DNA from: Sporichthyaceae bacterium | Lineage (GTDB): Bacteria > Actinomycetota > Actinomycetes > JACCYY01 | Direction: 5' to 3' | Length of the DNA stretch: 11,771 nucleotides | Assembly (NCBI GenBank): GCA_013696235.1 | Contig: JACCYY010000264.1 | Coordinates: 1 to 11,771, forward strand | Part shown: positions 1 to 7,383 of the stretch, piece after piece | Position numbering within the stretch: position 1 is the stretch's first letter | Layout of the letters: each line of letters begins with the position of its first letter | The notes under the pieces: model-generated | Databases searched by the model: none | What the model saw: only the letters and a program-made list of their open reading frames with translations | Told to the model about the DNA's origin: nothing | Program-made: the position numbers and the translations under genes

Positions 1-433
1 GCTCAACCTCGGTACCGCCGCGCTCGAGCGACCCGACTGGGTGGCCGGCGACATCGAGCGCCACGGCGAGCGGGTGGCGGTGGGCCTCGACGTCCGCGGG
101 ACGACGTTGTCCGCGCGCGGCTGGACGCAGGACGGCGGCGAGCTGTTCGAGGTGCTGACCCGGCTCGACGCCGAGGGATGCGCCCGTTACGTCGTCACCG
201 ACGTCGGCCGCGACGGCACGATGACCGGCCCGAACGTCGATCTGCTGACCTCCGTCTGCGCCGCTACCGATCGGCCGGTCGTCGCCAGCGGCGGTGTGGC
301 GACGCTGGCGGACATCGAGCTGCTGCGCGGGCTCCGACCGATCGGCGTCGAGGGCGCAATCGTCGGCAAGGCCCTCTACGCGAGCGCGTTCACGCTGCCC
401 GAGGCGCTCGAGGTCGCGCGCGGAGTCTCCTAG
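1..433 (+). CDS. priA: Phosphoribosyl isomerase A (HisA/TrpF-type), C-terminal part
   Basis: This is the 3' part of a (beta/alpha)8-barrel isomerase; 143 codons are visible, the first complete codon starting at base 2, and the 5' end lies outside the window. HisA isomerises ProFAR to PRFAR in histidine synthesis. The actinobacterial PriA form also isomerises phosphoribosylanthranilate, the TrpF step. The fragment opens with the conserved NLGTAALE strand. It carries GLDVRG (Asp at visible residue 30, matching Asp130 of Mycobacterium tuberculosis PriA), the ARGW loop (residues 38-41) and VTDVGRDGT, whose last Asp (residue 71) matches catalytic Asp175. It ends with the phosphate-binding VASGGV and GAIVGKALY segments. 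The [10 protein letters not shown] loop resembles actinomycete PriA, and the lack of a trpF among the downstream trp genes supports the dual role. Dual activity is inferred from family and context, since the N-terminal half is not visible. Confidence 0.93.
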   Translation, partial: LNLGTAALERPDWVAGDIERHGERVAVGLDVRGTTLSARGWTQDGGELFEVLTRLDAEGCARYVVTDVGRDGTMTGPNVDLLTSVCAATDRPVVASGGVATLADIELLRGLRPIGVEGAIVGKALYASAFTLPEALEVARGVS

Positions 434-661
434 CTCGACCAGAGCGCCCTGGCCCGCTGCGACTGTGGCCCGCGCCGCGACCGAGCTCGCCGCCGGGCGG
501 GTTCGGACGCCTGACGCGGGTACGCCGACGGGGCGCCGGAACCGATGTGGTCGAACGGCCAGCTACCGACGGCTACGCCGGCGAGGAGGACCTCTCGGAT
601 CCATGACCTGAGTCCGCTGGGGGGAACGACCACGGGAGGATGGGCAGGTGGGGGCAACGGC
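434..661. other. Intergenic gap priA-hisF, no supported gene
   Basis: The 228 bp between the priA stop and the hisF start are long for two genes that are usually close together. Open frames here are arginine/proline-rich or run into hisF without resembling the family's N-terminus, so I call no gene. I found no convincing -35/-10 pair and no long stem-loop. A purine-rich stretch (gggaggatgggcaggtgggg, about 634-653) lies just upstream of hisF and may contain its ribosome binding site. A promoter or leader is possible but not shown. Confidence 0.4.
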
Positions 662-1432
662 ATGACGGTGGCGGTGCGGGTGATCCCGTGCCTCGACGTC
701 GATGCAGGGCGTGTGGTCAAGGGGGTGCAGTTCGCCGGCCTGCGCGATGCCGGCGACCCGGTCGAGATGGCGGCGCTCTACGACCGCGAGGGTGCCGACG
801 AGATCGTGTTTCTCGACGTCACGGCGTCGGTCGTCGGGCGCGAGACGACGTACGACGTGGTGCGACGCACCGCCGAGCAGGTGTTCATCCCGCTCACGGT
901 GGGCGGCGGCGTACGCGCCGTGGAGGACGTCGACCGGCTGCTCCGGGCCGGTGCGGACAGGGCGGCCGTGAGCACGGCGGCGGTGGCCCGGCCAGCCCTG
1001 GTGCGCGAGATCGCGGACCGGTTCGGCTCGCAGGTGCTCACCGTCTCGGTCGACGCCCGGCGCTGCCGGGGCGCGACGGCCACGCCGTCAGGTTTCGAGG
1101 TCACCACCCACGGCGGGCGGATCGGCACCGGGCTCGACGCCGTCGCCTGGGCGGCCGAGGTGGCTCGGCTCGGCGCGGGCGAGATCCTGCTCAACTCGAT
1201 CGACGCGGACGGCACGCAGGTCGGGTACGACCTCGAGCTGGTCGGGGCCGTGCGGTCGGTGGTCGGTGTGCCGGTGGTGGCCAGCGGCGGGGCGGGACGG
1301 CTCGAGGACTTCGCGCCGGCCGTGGATGCCGGCGCCGACGCCGTGCTCGCGGCGAGCGTGTTCCACTTCGGCACGCTTCGGATCACCGCCGTCAAGGCAA
1401 CCCTCCGGACCGCCGGCCACCACGTGCGGTGA
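662..1432 (+). CDS. hisF: Imidazole glycerol phosphate synthase, cyclase subunit HisF
   Basis: HisF is the cyclase half of the HisH-HisF enzyme. It uses ammonia delivered by the HisH glutaminase to turn PRFAR into imidazole glycerol phosphate and AICAR in the cytoplasm. The 256-residue protein begins [14 protein letters not shown], typical of the family in position and length; an upstream in-frame ATG at 545 would add 39 unconserved residues. The catalytic aspartates are Asp12 (CLDVD) and Asp131 (SVDAR), and the substrate-binding Lys20 lies in VVKG. LTVGGGV (79-84), LLNSIDADG (176-184), VVASGGAG (205-212) and AASVFHF (230-236) are the usual barrel strands and phosphate loops. The ammonia-gate residues appear as Arg6, Glu47, Arg100 and Glu174. 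Arg100 replaces the usual Lys, and the adjacent AAVST differs from the usual VSVNT. HisH is expected upstream, outside the window. Confidence 0.97.
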   Translation: MTVAVRVIPCLDVDAGRVVKGVQFAGLRDAGDPVEMAALYDREGADEIVFLDVTASVVGRETTYDVVRRTAEQVFIPLTVGGGVRAVEDVDRLLRAGADRAAVSTAAVARPALVREIADRFGSQVLTVSVDARRCRGATATPSGFEVTTHGGRIGTGLDAVAWAAEVARLGAGEILLNSIDADGTQVGYDLELVGAVRSVVGVPVVASGGAGRLEDFAPAVDAGADAVLAASVFHFGTLRITAVKATLRTAGHHVR

Positions 1433-1447
1433 TCGCCCGAGCGTCGA

Positions 1448-1465
1448 CGGAGCACCCCTGCTCCG
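1448..1465 (+). terminator. Small hairpin downstream of hisF, possible terminator
   Basis: A perfect 7-bp inverted repeat, CGGAGCA-CCCC-TGCTCCG, begins 16 nt after the hisF stop codon. It has a four-base loop and no following T-tract. Actinobacterial terminators often lack the T-tract, so this could end or weaken transcription before the exporter genes. A 7-bp stem is short, and chance is possible at this GC content. Confidence 0.35.
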
Positions 1466-1672
1466 CCAGTCGGTCGAGCGCGTACGGTGGACCGGGCTGC
1501 CCACGCTGGTAAGGACCCGACCGGCGGCGTCGCGAGTGACGCGGCCGGACGCGTGCGGCAGGCTTGCCGAACTGCTCGTCGGGCCACCACCGGGTCGCCT
1601 CCTCGCCGCAGACGTCCGACGTCAGCGCGTGGTGGGCACCCGCGTGCACCGGGGGCGAGCGAGACACGAGAC

Positions 1673-1678
1673 GAAGGA
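1673..1678 (+). promoter_or_regulatory. Ribosome binding site deciding the first exporter start
   Basis: GAAGGA sits 6 nt before the ATG at 1685 and is the clearest Shine-Dalgarno sequence in the window. It argues for this ATG rather than the upstream in-frame starts (from 1487), whose extra 66 residues look like non-coding arginine-rich sequence. Confidence 0.7.
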
Positions 1679-1684
1679 ACACCG

Positions 1685-3496
1685 ATGCCCGAGCGAGGCC
1701 TGGACCGATCGGTCCTGCGCCGGGGCTTCGCCGTTCTCGGCGTGGCCATCCGCGAGGAACCCCGGATCTTCGGCATCGCCCTGGTCGGCAGCGTGCTGTT
1801 CGGTGCCATGACGGTCGGCAACGCGTGGGTGCTCGGCCGGGTGACCGAGAACCTCATCACCCCGTCGTTCGCCCGCGGCGACGTGGCCGCCGGCGCGCTC
1901 TGGAGCGCCGCGGCACTGATCATCTCGGTGTCCCTCCTGAAGGCGGTCGGGATCGTGCTCCGCCGGCTGTTCGGCGGCATCATGGTCTACCGGCTCGAGG
2001 CGACCTACCGACGCCGGGTGACTCGCCAGTACCTGCGGCTGCCGCTGTCCTGGCACCACAAGCACCCCACCGGCCAGCTCCTGTCGAACGCGAACGCCGA
2101 CATCGAGTCGGTCTGGTTCCCGATCGCACCGTTGCCGATGGCCATCGGTGTGGTGGTCATGCTGGTCGTGGCCGCTGTCGCGCTCGTGCTCACCGATCTC
2201 GTGCTCTCGATCGTCGGGTTCGTCGTGTTCCCGACGATCATCGGGCTGAACCTGCTCTACCAGCGCTACCTGTCGCCGCTGCAGACCGTCGCGCAACAGC
2301 TCAGGGCCGAGGTCTCCGAGGTCGCGCACGAGAGCTTCGACGGGGGGCTCGTGGTCAAGTCCCTCGGACGGGAGGCCAGCGAGACCGCGCGGTTCGCGGC
2401 CAAGGCCGGCGAGCTCCGCGACGCGATGGTGCGGGTCGGTCGCGTGCGCGGGCTGTTCGACCCCGCGATGGAGGCGGTGCCGGTGCTCGGTGTCTTGGCC
2501 GTCCTCATGATCGGCAGCATCCGGATCGAGAGCGGCGCGACCAGCCCCGCCGACCTGATCCAGGTGGCCTACCTGTTCACGCTGCTGGCGTTCCCGATCC
2601 GAGCCTTCGGCTGGGTCCTCGGCGAGATGCCTCGCAGCGTCGTGGGCTGGGACCGCGTCCGCAACGTCCTGGACGCGACCGGGGGTTTCTCCTACGGCGC
2701 CCGCCGCCTCCCGGCCGCCGACGGCCCGAGCCGGCTGGACGTGGTGGACGTCCGGTTCTCGTACGAGGGCGCGGAGGTGCTGCACGGCGTGGACTTCGCG
2801 GTGAGCGCGGGTACCACCGTGGCGCTGGTGGGCCCCACCGGGTCGGGCAAGTCCACGGTCGCGAACCTGCTCGTCCGGCTGGTCGACCCCGACACGGGGG
2901 CGGTGGAGCTCGACCGCGTCGACGTGCGCGAGCTCGAGCCCGGGGGCGTGGCCGGCGCTGCCGCGCTCGTCTTCCAGCAGACGTTCCTCTTCGACGACAC
3001 GGTGCGGGGCAACGTGACGCTCGGCGTCGAGGGCGTCTCCGACGAGGACGTGTGGCGGGCGCTCCGGCTGGCCCAGGCCGACGGGTTCGTCGCCGCGCTC
3101 GGTCACGGCCTCGACACCCAGGTCGGCGAGCGCGGGACCTCGCTCTCGGGCGGCCAGCGCCAGCGGTTGGCGCTGGCCCGGGCGCTGGTGCGCCAGCCGC
3201 GGCTGCTCGTGCTTGACGACGCCACCTCGAGCGTCGACCCGCAGGTGGAGTCACGGATCCTGGCCGGGCTGCGGGACTCGACCGCGCCGTCCACGGTCGT
3301 GGTGATCGCGTACCGGCGGGCCACCATCGCACTGGCCGACGAGGTCGTGTACGTGGAGCACGGGCGGGTCGTCGACCGCGGCACCCACGACGACGTGCTG
3401 GGCCGCACCGAGGGTTACCGCGAGCTGATCACCGCGTACGAGCGCGAGCAGGCCGACCGGCTCGCGCTGGCCGAGGCCGAGACCAGCGGGGGATGA
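1685..3496 (+). CDS. ABC exporter half-transporter, subunit 1, with degenerate ATP-site residues
   Basis: This 603-residue protein has the type I exporter layout: an N-terminal membrane domain with about six hydrophobic segments (roughly 28-51, 75-97, two within 150-195, 260-280, 288-312) followed by a nucleotide-binding domain (about 355-590). Walker A is GPTGSGKST (383-391), the Q-loop lies in VFQQTFLF and the signature is canonical LSGGQ (487-491). Two key residues depart from consensus. The catalytic Glu after Walker B is Asp512 (LVLDDATSS), and the switch His is Tyr543 (VVIAYRRAT). Together they suggest this subunit supplies the non-catalytic half of one ATP site. The gene has its own good ribosome binding site, and its stop lies one base before the partner gene. 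It probably works as a heterodimer with that partner in the cytoplasmic membrane. The substrate cannot be told; multidrug, lipid or peptide export are all possible. Confidence 0.93.
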   Translation: MPERGLDRSVLRRGFAVLGVAIREEPRIFGIALVGSVLFGAMTVGNAWVLGRVTENLITPSFARGDVAAGALWSAAALIISVSLLKAVGIVLRRLFGGIMVYRLEATYRRRVTRQYLRLPLSWHHKHPTGQLLSNANADIESVWFPIAPLPMAIGVVVMLVVAAVALVLTDLVLSIVGFVVFPTIIGLNLLYQRYLSPLQTVAQQLRAEVSEVAHESFDGGLVVKSLGREASETARFAAKAGELRDAMVRVGRVRGLFDPAMEAVPVLGVLAVLMIGSIRIESGATSPADLIQVAYLFTLLAFPIRAFGWVLGEMPRSVVGWDRVRNVLDATGGFSYGARRLPAADGPSRLDVVDVRFSYEGAEVLHGVDFAVSAGTTVALVGPTGSGKSTVANLLVRLVDPDTGAVELDRVDVRELEPGGVAGAAALVFQQTFLFDDTVRGNVTLGVEGVSDEDVWRALRLAQADGFVAALGHGLDTQVGERGTSLSGGQRQRLALARALVRQPRLLVLDDATSSVDPQVESRILAGLRDSTAPSTVVVIAYRRATIALADEVVYVEHGRVVDRGTHDDVLGRTEGYRELITAYEREQADRLALAEAETSGG

Positions 3497-3497
3497 G

Positions 3498-5342
3498 TTG
3501 ACGACGCCGCGGACCATCGATGACGACACCGACGCAACGCCACGGGACACCCTGGACGGCACCAGGGTCGGCAAGGGCTCGGACATCGGCGCGATCGCCA
3601 CGATCCGGCGAGGGCTCGCGCTGTCCCCGGAGTTCCGCACCGGCCTGCCGCTGACGCTCGCCCTCGCGGTGATCTCGACCCTCGGGCGCATCGTCACCCC
3701 GATCGCCGTGCAGCAGGTGATCGACCGGGGTCTGTCCGCGCCGGGCGGCCCGGACCTCGGGCTGGTCCGCCAGATCGTGCTCCTGGCGATCGCCGCAGTG
3801 CTGGTCACCGCCCTCGCCGGCTACCTGATGAACGTCCGCCTGTTCACGGTGACCGAGGGTGGGCTGGCCACGCTCCGTACGACAGCGTTCCGGCACGTCC
3901 ACGACCTGTCGGTCCTCACCCAGAACACCGAGCGCCGCGGCGCGCTGGTCTCCCGGGTCACGAGCGACGTCGACACGATCAGCACGTTCATGCAGTGGGC
4001 CGGGCTGCTGCTGGTGATCAGTGTCGGACAGCTGGTGGTCTCGACGGTGCTCATGGCGTTCTACTCCTGGCAGCTCACGTTGCTGGTGTGGGGCTGCTTC
4101 CTGCCGCTGTTCCTGCTGCTGCGCCACTTCCAGAAGTTGGTCGCCACCGCCTACACGCGGGTCCGCGAGCGGGTCGGTGAGATGCTCGCCGCCATCTCCG
4201 AGGCCGTGGTCGGCGCACCGGTCGTCCGGGCGTACGCCGTCGAGGACCGGACCAGCGAGCGCATCGACACCGCGATCGAGGCGCACCGGCAGTCGGCGAC
4301 GCGGGCGCAGAAGATCGTCGCGCTCACGTTCTCGAGCGGGGAGATCGTGGCCGGCATCGCGACCGCAGCCGTGGTCGTGGTCGGCGTCCTCCTCGGTGTC
4401 GGCGGCGACATCACGTTCGGGCAGCTCGTCGCGTTCCTGTTCCTCATCACGTTGTTCGTGGGCCCGGTCCAGGTCGGGACCGAGGTGCTCAACCAGGCGC
4501 AGAACGCGGTGGCCGGGTGGCGTCGGGTGATCGGGGTGATCGACACGCCAGCCGACGTGGCCGACCCTGGCCCGGACGGGATCGTGCTCCGGCGCGGACC
4601 GATCGACGTGCGCTTCGAGCACGTGTCGTTCGGTTACCCCAACGGGCCGAGGGTCCTGCACGATGTCAGCGTCACGGTCCCGCCGCAGTCCCGGATCGCC
4701 GTGGTCGGCGAGACCGGCTCGGGGAAGACCACGTTCGCGAAGCTGCTCACCAGGCTGATGGACCCCTCCGAGGGTCGCGTCATGGTCGACGGGGTCGACC
4801 TGCGCGACGTGCAGTTCGGCTCGCTCCGGGCCCGGATCGTGATGGTCCCGCAGGACGGGTTCCTGTTCGACACGACGTTGCTGGACAACATCCGGTACGG
4901 CCGACCCGAGTCCAGCGAGGCCGACGTGTCGCTCGCCCTGACCGAGCTCGGTCTGGCCGCCTGGGTCGAGGGGTTGCCGAACGGCCTCAGCACTCCGGTC
5001 GGGCAGCGCGGCGAATCGCTGTCGGCGGGCGAGCGGCAGCTGGTGGCGCTGGCCCGCGCGTATCTCGCCGACCCTGACCTGCTCGTGCTCGACGAAGCGA
5101 CCTCGGCGATCGACCCGGCCACCGAGGTCCGCGTGCAGCGCGCTCTCGAGGGCCTCACCCGCGGGCGCACGGCACTCACGATCGCGCACCGCATGGCGAC
5201 CGCCGAAGCCGCCGACGAGGTGCTGGTCTTCGCCGCCGGCCGCCTGGTCGAACGCGGCGTCCACGCCGACCTGGTCGCGCTCGGCGGCGGGTACGCCGAC
5301 ATGTACGCCTCCTGGACCGCTCAGCGCGCAAGCCGCGCGTAG
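3498..5342 (+). CDS. ABC exporter half-transporter, subunit 2, consensus Walker B but degenerate signature
   Basis: This 614-residue protein is the partner of the preceding gene. It has a hydrophilic N-terminus of about 45 residues, a six-segment membrane domain and a C-terminal nucleotide-binding domain. Walker A is GETGSGKTT (404-412), the Q-loop region is VPQDGFLF, Walker B is LLVLDEATS with intact catalytic Glu533, and the switch is intact His564 (IAHRMAT). The signature is LSAGE (508-512) instead of LSGGQ. In a head-to-tail dimer this weak signature would face subunit 1's altered Walker B and switch, so both changes fall in the same ATP site. The start is TTG at 3498, one base after the upstream TGA. 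I see no in-frame ATG or GTG nearby, and the ATG at 3493 is out of frame. A purine-rich stretch (GGGGGA, 3488-3493) is a plausible ribosome binding site. The two subunits are almost certainly co-translated. Confidence 0.93.
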   Translation: MTTPRTIDDDTDATPRDTLDGTRVGKGSDIGAIATIRRGLALSPEFRTGLPLTLALAVISTLGRIVTPIAVQQVIDRGLSAPGGPDLGLVRQIVLLAIAAVLVTALAGYLMNVRLFTVTEGGLATLRTTAFRHVHDLSVLTQNTERRGALVSRVTSDVDTISTFMQWAGLLLVISVGQLVVSTVLMAFYSWQLTLLVWGCFLPLFLLLRHFQKLVATAYTRVRERVGEMLAAISEAVVGAPVVRAYAVEDRTSERIDTAIEAHRQSATRAQKIVALTFSSGEIVAGIATAAVVVVGVLLGVGGDITFGQLVAFLFLITLFVGPVQVGTEVLNQAQNAVAGWRRVIGVIDTPADVADPGPDGIVLRRGPIDVRFEHVSFGYPNGPRVLHDVSVTVPPQSRIAVVGETGSGKTTFAKLLTRLMDPSEGRVMVDGVDLRDVQFGSLRARIVMVPQDGFLFDTTLLDNIRYGRPESSEADVSLALTELGLAAWVEGLPNGLSTPVGQRGESLSAGERQLVALARAYLADPDLLVLDEATSAIDPATEVRVQRALEGLTRGRTALTIAHRMATAEAADEVLVFAAGRLVERGVHADLVALGGGYADMYASWTAQRASRA

Positions 5343-5501
5343 CGGCGACCTCGCCTGGTCGATCGATGGGCGCTGGACGATGTTGGTGCTGGCGTGTCGC
5401 GACGCTGATTGCCCTTTCATCGGGAGCGACCCGTTGCCGGCCGGGTCGATCGCCTGGCGGTTGCCGCGTCTCACCCGTCAGCGACCTGAGATCGTGGCGG
5501 C
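5343..5501. other. Intergenic gap between exporter pair and hisI
   Basis: These 159 bp separate the exporter pair from hisI and form the only upstream space available for a promoter serving hisI-trpE. A locally AT-richer patch (gctgattgccctttcatc, around 5404-5421) lies inside. No -35/-10 pair is good enough to call. No Trp- or His-codon-rich leader peptide or T-box-like structure was seen. Confidence 0.35.
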
Positions 5502-5870
5502 ATGCAGAGCGAGCTCGACCCCGTCCTGGCCGCGCGGCTCAAGCGCGACGACGACGGTCTCGTCGCGGCGGTGGTGCAGCAGCACGACACCGGTGAGGTG
5601 CTCATGCTGGCCTGGATGGACGACGAGGCGTTGCACCGGACGCTCACGACCGGTCTCGCCACGTACTGGAGCCGCAGCCGCCAGATGCTCTGGGTGAAGG
5701 GTGAGACGTCCGGGCACCACCAGCGGGTGCGGTCGGTCGCGCTGGACTGCGACGGGGACGCCGTCCTGGTCCGCGTCGACCAGGAGGGTCCGGCCTGCCA
5801 CACCGGCTCCCGGACCTGCTTCGACGACGGCAGGCTCCTCGACCCGGTGACCGGGCACGCGGATGGCTGA
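5502..5870 (+). CDS. hisI: Phosphoribosyl-AMP cyclohydrolase HisI
   Basis: HisI opens the purine ring of phosphoribosyl-AMP to give ProFAR, the substrate of the PriA/HisA isomerase. The protein is 122 residues, the size of the single-domain enzyme, with no HisE pyrophosphatase fusion, so hisE must lie elsewhere. The metal ligands are clear: LDCDGD gives Mg-binding Asp82, Asp84 and Asp86, and the Zn cysteines are Cys83, Cys99 and Cys106 with the family spacing (C-x15-C-x6-C). YWSRSR (55-60) and [13 protein letters not shown] (64-76) are also typical. The ATG start places [17 protein letters not shown] at the N-terminus as in homologues, although the ribosome binding site is weak. The last eight bases overlap trpE, linking the histidine and tryptophan genes. 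Confidence 0.97.
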   Translation: MQSELDPVLAARLKRDDDGLVAAVVQQHDTGEVLMLAWMDDEALHRTLTTGLATYWSRSRQMLWVKGETSGHHQRVRSVALDCDGDAVLVRVDQEGPACHTGSRTCFDDGRLLDPVTGHADG

Positions 5871-7383
5871 GACGGTTCTCGACGGTCCGGTTCTCGACGG
5901 TCCGGTCGTGCCGGTCACGCGCCGGCTCCTGGCCGACGGCGAGACGCCGGTCAGCCTCTACCGCAAGCTCGCGCACGAGCGCCCGGGCACGTTCCTGCTC
6001 GAGTCCGCGGAGCAGGGGCGGTCGTGGTCGCGCTATTCCTTCGTGGGCGTCCGCAGCAGCGCGACGCTGACCGAGGTCGACGGTGAGGCCACCTGGACCG
6101 GGCGTCGTCCAGCTGGCGCTGCGTCCGGCGGCGATCCACTCGCCGTGCTGCGCGACACCGTCGCCCTGCTGCGCTCAACCCGTCGCCCGGACCTGCCTCC
6201 CCTCACCGGAGGTTTCGTCGGCTTCGTCGCCTACGACGCGGTGCGCCGGCTCGAACGGATCCCGGACCTCAGCCCGGACGACCTCGGCGTGCCCGAGATC
6301 GCGATGATGCTCGCCACCGACGTCGCGGTGCTCGACCACCTCGACGGCTCGGTCCTGCTGGTCGCCAACGTCATCGCCGACCCCGGTGTGACACCCGCCG
6401 CCGCGTACGCCGACGCCGACGCCCGGCTCGACGCGATGACCGTCGACCTGGCCCGGCCGGCGCCGGCCACCGCGGCCACCCTCGACCTCGACGCGGAACC
6501 GGTGATCGCGCTCCTCGCCCCCGAGTCATGGTCGTACCGGCAGGCAGTGGAGCGCGGCAAGGAGGAGATCCGCGCTGGCGAGGTGTTCCAGGTCGTCCTG
6601 TCGCAGCGCTTCGCGCAGACCGTCACGGCCAGCTCGCTCGACGTGTACCGCGTCCTTCGGACGACGAACCCCAGCCCGTACATGTACCTGCTGCGGTTCG
6701 ACGGCTTCGACGTGGTCGGGTCCAGCCCTGAGCCGCTGGTCCGGGTGGAGGGCGGCCGCGCCCTCGTCCGGCCGATCGCTGGCAGCCGACCGCGCGGGCG
6801 CGACCTCGCCGAGGACGCCGCGCTCGCCGCCGAGCTGCTCGCGGACACCAAGGAGCGCGCCGAGCACCTCATGCTGGTCGACCTGGCCCGCAACGACCTC
6901 GGCCGGGTCTGCACCCCGGGGAGCGTCGAGGTCGCCGACTTCATGTCGGTCGAGCGGTTCAGCCACGTCATGCATCTCGTCTCGACCGTCGTCGGCGAGG
7001 TTCGGCCCGCCCTGGATGCGCTCGACGTGCTGACCGCGTGCTTCCCGGCGGGGACGCTGTCCGGCGCGCCCAAGCCACGCGCGATGGAGCTCATCGAGGA
7101 GCTCGAGCCGACCAGGCGAGGTCTGTACGGCGGGGCGATCGGGTACGTGGACTTCCACGGCGACCTCGACACCGCGATCGCGATCCGGACGGCACTCGTG
7201 CGCGAGGGGGTCGCCTACGTCCAGGCCGGAGCCGGCATCGTCGCGGACTCCGATCCCGCCGCCGAGGACGCCGAGTGCGCTGCGAAGGCGGCCGCCGTGC
7301 TCCAGGCCGTGGCCGCCGCCGCGACGCTGCAGACGGTGCCGGCGGCACCACCGGCCGAGCCACGGTCGCCGGACGCGAGGTGA
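5863..7383 (+). CDS. trpE: Anthranilate synthase component I
   Basis: TrpE, with the TrpG glutaminase, converts chorismate to anthranilate, the first committed step of tryptophan synthesis. The protein is 506 residues and has no fused glutaminase domain; trpG is not in the window. Clear family similarity starts at [15 protein letters not shown] (15-29), after a 14-residue leader containing a duplicated VLDGP. LLES (45-48) and NPSPYM (269-274) form the tryptophan feedback site, so the enzyme is probably Trp-inhibited. PIAGSRPRG (304-312) with Ala, not Lys, marks anthranilate synthase rather than aminodeoxychorismate synthase. [51 protein letters not shown] and the C-terminal PxxExxExxxK motif complete the catalytic core. 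The ATG lies inside the end of hisI (8-bp overlap), which implies translational coupling and leaves no room for a trp attenuator directly upstream. The last ~20 residues are Ala/Pro-rich. Confidence 0.97.
   Translation: MAETVLDGPVLDGPVVPVTRRLLADGETPVSLYRKLAHERPGTFLLESAEQGRSWSRYSFVGVRSSATLTEVDGEATWTGRRPAGAASGGDPLAVLRDTVALLRSTRRPDLPPLTGGFVGFVAYDAVRRLERIPDLSPDDLGVPEIAMMLATDVAVLDHLDGSVLLVANVIADPGVTPAAAYADADARLDAMTVDLARPAPATAATLDLDAEPVIALLAPESWSYRQAVERGKEEIRAGEVFQVVLSQRFAQTVTASSLDVYRVLRTTNPSPYMYLLRFDGFDVVGSSPEPLVRVEGGRALVRPIAGSRPRGRDLAEDAALAAELLADTKERAEHLMLVDLARNDLGRVCTPGSVEVADFMSVERFSHVMHLVSTVVGEVRPALDALDVLTACFPAGTLSGAPKPRAMELIEELEPTRRGLYGGAIGYVDFHGDLDTAIAIRTALVREGVAYVQAGAGIVADSDPAAEDAECAAKAAAVLQAVAAAATLQTVPAAPPAEPRSPDAR
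5873..5906 (+). repeat. 15-bp tandem repeat at the 5' end of trpE
   Basis: The unit ggttctcgacggtcc occurs twice head-to-tail without mismatch (5874-5888 and 5889-5903), and the 15-bp period extends from 5873 to 5906. The repeat is in frame and encodes [10 protein letters not shown] in the non-conserved leader ahead of the TrpE domain. Its length can vary by whole units without frameshift. Confidence 0.9.

Noticed and set aside
545..661. Extended hisF start giving 39 extra residues
   Set aside because: The extra residues do not resemble HisF N-termini. ATG 662 gives the standard length and the IPCLDVD motif at the usual position.
640..1512. 290-codon + strand frame overlapping hisF
   Set aside because: It is an Arg-rich frame shadow of hisF, which itself has all family motifs.
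1622..3106. 494-codon open frame on the - strand antisense to the first exporter gene
   Set aside because: It has the same shadow composition and no family signal. It ends where high-GC wobble codons change.
1564..3216. 550-codon + strand frame overlapping the first exporter gene
   Set aside because: It is a strongly Arg/Pro/Gly-biased out-of-frame translation of the exporter gene.
5324..5340. CGCGC-AAGCC-GCGCG hairpin at the end of the second exporter gene
   Set aside because: It is a five-bp stem lying inside coding sequence. Such repeats are expected by chance at this GC content.
5383..5411. Possible promoter before hisI (TTGGTG, 17-bp spacer, TGATTG)
   Set aside because: The -10 element matches consensus poorly and lacks the final T of TANNNT. 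There is not enough support to annotate it.
3429..5474. 681-codon open frame on the - strand antisense to the second exporter gene
   Set aside because: It mirrors the GC-biased codons of the real + strand gene. Its translation is rich in Arg, Asp, His and Gln with no recognisable domain, whereas the + strand has a complete ABC exporter.
5343..5870. Trp attenuator or T-box leader before trpE
   Set aside because: trpE overlaps hisI. No Trp-codon-rich leader peptide or T-box-like element was found in the upstream gap.
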